From Colius striatus (Eukaryota; Chordata; Aves; Coliiformes; Coliidae), in the NCBI RefSeq assembly GCF_028858725.1, contig NC_084766.1, forward strand, positions 25,837,001-25,901,000: a DNA stretch of 64,000 nucleotides. The letters run 5' to 3'. A program made the position numbers and the translations under genes. Under the pieces are notes generated by a model, which saw only the letters and a program-made list of their open reading frames with translations, did no database searches and was not told the origin of the DNA. Every line of letters begins with the position of its first letter. Within the stretch, counting starts at the first letter, position 1. Below, one piece after another: positions 61,832-64,000 of the stretch.

Positions 61832-62776
61832 CTGAGAAAAAAACCCCACAACACATAAGAGATTGGAATGTTATTTCATATCCTGAGAACATCCATATAG
61901 CTTCCAATAGACTCATAGAACGGTAGGGGTTGGAAGGGACCTTTAGAGATCATCTAGTCCAACCCCCCTGCAGAAGCAGGTTCACCTAGCTCAGGTCACA
62001 TTGGAACATGTCCAGGTGGGTCTTGAAGACCTCCAAGGAAGGAGACTCCATAACCCCCCCTGGGCAGCCTGTGCCAGGGCTCCCTCACCCTCATGATGAA
62101 ATAGTTTTTTAGCCAGAGAAGAAAAACACTTTCCAAGTTCATACAGACTTAACTGTCACTATCAGGCTGGGATACTCAAGACACCCAGACTAGGAGTTTT
62201 TACTAATAAACTGGGAAGAAGTCAGAGAAATTGGCCATAAATTACACTAAAATAGCTGCAAAAACTAGTATCTTTATGGCTGCCAAGACTATTTTTATAC
62301 CCTTTATAGTCCATACATATCAACTAGATGTGTGTATTTTACTCAGTCCACCCAGTTGGATTCACTAGCTCCCAAAGTTCAAAGGTAAATGACAAGAGAC
62401 AGTGAACACATCTAAAAATTGAAAGAATAAATGTAGCAGTGAGGAAAAGCCAAAAGCATTTGAGCAACTTTTTCTCAACTGGGCTAAATGAAAGTATTAG
62501 ATGGAACAATATTTTCTGTACTTATACAAAAAATAGGATGCATGATCATGAAATATTATCTGGATGTTTATCTTAAATACAGCAACACTTGTGTTTCATA
62601 AAACAGGGTACATACCAATAGCCAAAATAGCATTTAGCAGCCAATTCATTAAGTTTTATAATCAAACGTTACAGAACTATTTTTCAAGAGTGCAGAGTAG
62701 AAATGGAGCTTTGAATTACTCTGTTTTCTGCTCAGTCTTTTCAATCTCTAGATGGAAATAAAATAAAAGGACTTAC
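61832..62776 (-). other. PCGF6 intron with CR1
   Basis: A 945-base intron with GTAAGT donor. The CR1 fragment at 61911-62110 sits near its 3' end. Confidence 0.85.
61911..62110 (-). mobile_element. CR1 LINE fragment (3' end)
   Basis: Starts at CATAGAAC (terminal octamer, one change) and continues GGGGTTGGAAGGGACCTTTA, CATCTAGTCCAACCCCCCTG, GGTGGGTCTTGAAGACCTCC and GGCAGCCTGTGCCAGGGCTC. It lies about 80 bases from a PCGF6 exon, in the same strand sense as the gene. Confidence 0.92.
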
Positions 62777-62832
62777 TTTCTTCCAAATTGACAACTAATT
62801 TATAGACTATGTCTTGTAGTTGCCGATCGAGT
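62777..62832 (-). CDS. PCGF6: PCGF6 exon (RLDRQLQDIVYKLV)
   Basis: Encodes RLDRQLQDIVYKLVVNLEE with split codons at both ends. Acceptor TTTAATAG, donor GTAAGT. One conservative change (Val for Ile) from human. This helix follows the RING and is part of the RING1-contacting region in PCGF proteins. Confidence 0.95.
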
Positions 62833-63423
62833 CTATTAAAGAGAGAAAACAGAAAAGAGAAACAGTCTTTGGTGCAAAATAGAACTGTTTTCATTAATTA
62901 TAACAGAAATGGCAAATGCATTGTTGAAACGCAACAGATATAAAGAGAATGACAGAGCAGCATCTCCGTATGTGTCTAAATTCACATCCTGACAACAGAG
63001 CTCCAACAGATGCCATGTGAAGCAGCACCACCCTTCAAAAAGTTGTGAATTTATTTTGAGAAACTAAAACTCAGTTTTCAGAGTTAATAAGCACACCATG
63101 TCAGCAAAGCTATGTCGAAAAGGAAATCAAAGCAAGTAGCTGAGATCTTGTTGTCACCTATAACACTGAGAAACTGCAAAAAATATTCACAATGGGGTGC
63201 AACAAACTCTAGAAAGGGATACAAATTACATATGAAATTGAGTATTTTTATCTTCACTGCTGAGATTAAACTTATATTAACAAAGAACACAGTACGTTTC
63301 TTGTAACTGTTCCTTAACTTCAACTAGGAAAGCACTAGAAGTCAGTAAAATAAAGCATTCAAAAGCAAGCAGCAAAACTTAAAATAAAAAAGTGTATCTA
63401 TAAAACCAGGATGAATTTATTAC
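62833..63423 (-). other. PCGF6 intron
   Basis: A 591-base AT-rich intron with donor GTAATA. No other feature was seen. Confidence 0.85.
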
Positions 63424-63520
63424 CTGATGTTATAAAGGGGCTGTGTCTGATGTACAACTATATTGCATTTTGGACATCTGTTGCTATAATAGAAGTGTCT
63501 TACTATGCAGCTTTTACAAA
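63424..63520 (-). CDS. PCGF6: PCGF6 exon with C-terminal half of the RING finger
   Basis: Encodes [20 protein letters not shown], then [12 protein letters not shown], matching human PCGF6. The zinc ligands visible are the CKSC pair and the CPKC pair of the C3HC4 RING. Acceptor TTTACAG, donor GTAATA. The first two bases complete a Phe codon from an exon beyond the window. A plus-strand open frame over this exon (63411-63806) is only its antisense shadow. Confidence 0.95.
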
Positions 63521-64000
63521 CTGTAAAGAAAAGAAACCCAATGGAAGTCACATGTCCTTGATACAATACCATCTGTTCAAGCAAGAGAAACAATTACACC
63601 AGATCTCTCAAATTTGCAGAGACAAAATGAAGCAAGTCTTTCAAACTGAAGTAAACAGCTCTCTGCCTGTACAGGATACAGCACATTTGAGTATTCAATT
63701 GGGATTATTCCTAGGAATAATCCAAATCCAATTGATGCAAAGGTATGTGTTCAATTTTGTAACTGTTACCCAGAACAAGAAAAGAGCTAAGACTATAGAA
63801 CATTGACTGCTGTAGACAACAGACTTGCTAAAAAGCATCCTAAAAACAGTTTCAGTAGAAGAAATGAGATAAGAAATTATAATTCCGCCATTTTAATTGT
63901 ATTTAGATGTACTTTAAATATTTGGAAGGAAAGCTAATGAGTGGAAACATCTAGAATAAATAACGTTCTATCAAATCAGCTCCATATCAGCCTGAACACA
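63521..64000 (-). other. PCGF6 intron (partial) with palindrome
   Basis: Intron upstream of the RING exon, cut by the window end. It contains a perfect 22-bp palindrome at 63702-63723. Confidence 0.85.
63702..63723. repeat. Perfect 22-bp palindrome
   Basis: Each half is GGATTATTCCT or its reverse complement, centred on CCTAGG, with no loop. CAATTG flanks it at 63696-63701 and again at 63729-63734. It is in a PCGF6 intron and has no recognised function. Confidence 0.9.

Larger units (their letters stand above)
43058..63520 (-). other. PCGF6: PCGF6 3' gene portion (transcription unit, partial)
   Basis: PCGF6 is the Polycomb group RING finger protein that defines the PRC1.6 complex. It pairs with RING1A/B to ubiquitinate H2A and works with MGA/MAX, E2F6 and L3MBTL2 to silence germline genes in the nucleus. 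Eight coding exons on the minus strand (63424-63520, 62777-62832, 61772-61831, 61069-61177, 60096-60123, 57369-57467, 51118-51204, 44587-44643) all have consensus splice sites and join in phase to 196 complete residues and a stop. They cover the C-terminal half of the RING, the linker and the entire RAWUL domain. Compared with human PCGF6 (about 350 residues), the acidic N-terminus and first RING half are missing because they lie beyond 64000. It converges with INA. Confidence 0.93.

Noticed and set aside
63411..63806. A 131-codon plus-strand frame near the window end
   Set aside because: It runs antisense across the PCGF6 RING exon and its intron. The minus-strand reading is clearly the gene.

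Overview
This window is vertebrate nuclear DNA, almost certainly from a bird. It carries three truncated CR1 retrotransposon copies whose ends show the CR1 terminal octamer, and one endogenous-retrovirus LTR of a type common in birds. The genes are spliced, with vertebrate splice sites and two CpG islands. The gene order matches the NT5C2-INA-PCGF6 block of human 10q24.33. I would guess a neoavian, perhaps a passerine, from the LTR, but the sequence does not prove this.

Layout. (1) 1-23.9 kb is the 5' part of NT5C2 on the minus strand. It holds part of intron 2, the first coding exon (3454-3554, about 33 N-terminal residues), a 20-kb first intron, and a CpG-island promoter at about 22.9-24.06 kb with a likely non-coding exon 1. 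(2) 24-29.2 kb is a short intergenic segment between divergent genes, with simple repeats. (3) 29.2-35.06 kb is INA (alpha-internexin, a type IV neuronal intermediate filament) on the plus strand. All three coding exons are present and splice in phase to 426 residues. Its upstream flank holds a REST/RE1-like split site and a 39-bp minisatellite with a telomere-like CCCTAACCC core. (4) 35-43 kb is the INA 3' side and intergenic DNA, including the solo LTR. (5) 43.06-64 kb is the 3' part of PCGF6 on the minus strand. Eight coding exons run from the second half of the RING finger to the stop codon and cover the whole RAWUL domain; the first exons lie beyond 64000.

The three genes do not form one pathway. 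NT5C2 is a purine 5'-nucleotidase, INA a neurofilament-class protein and PCGF6 a Polycomb (PRC1.6) subunit. They are a conserved vertebrate synteny block. NT5C2 and INA are divergent, with start regions only about 6 kb apart here; INA and PCGF6 are convergent.

I did not find a clearly new biological system. The best leads are the expanded-spacing RE1-like site upstream of INA, the telomere-like minisatellite with G-quadruplex potential between that site and the INA start, a plus-strand orphan terminal-exon candidate (11742-11991) inside NT5C2 intron 1, and the short head and altered tail of this INA.
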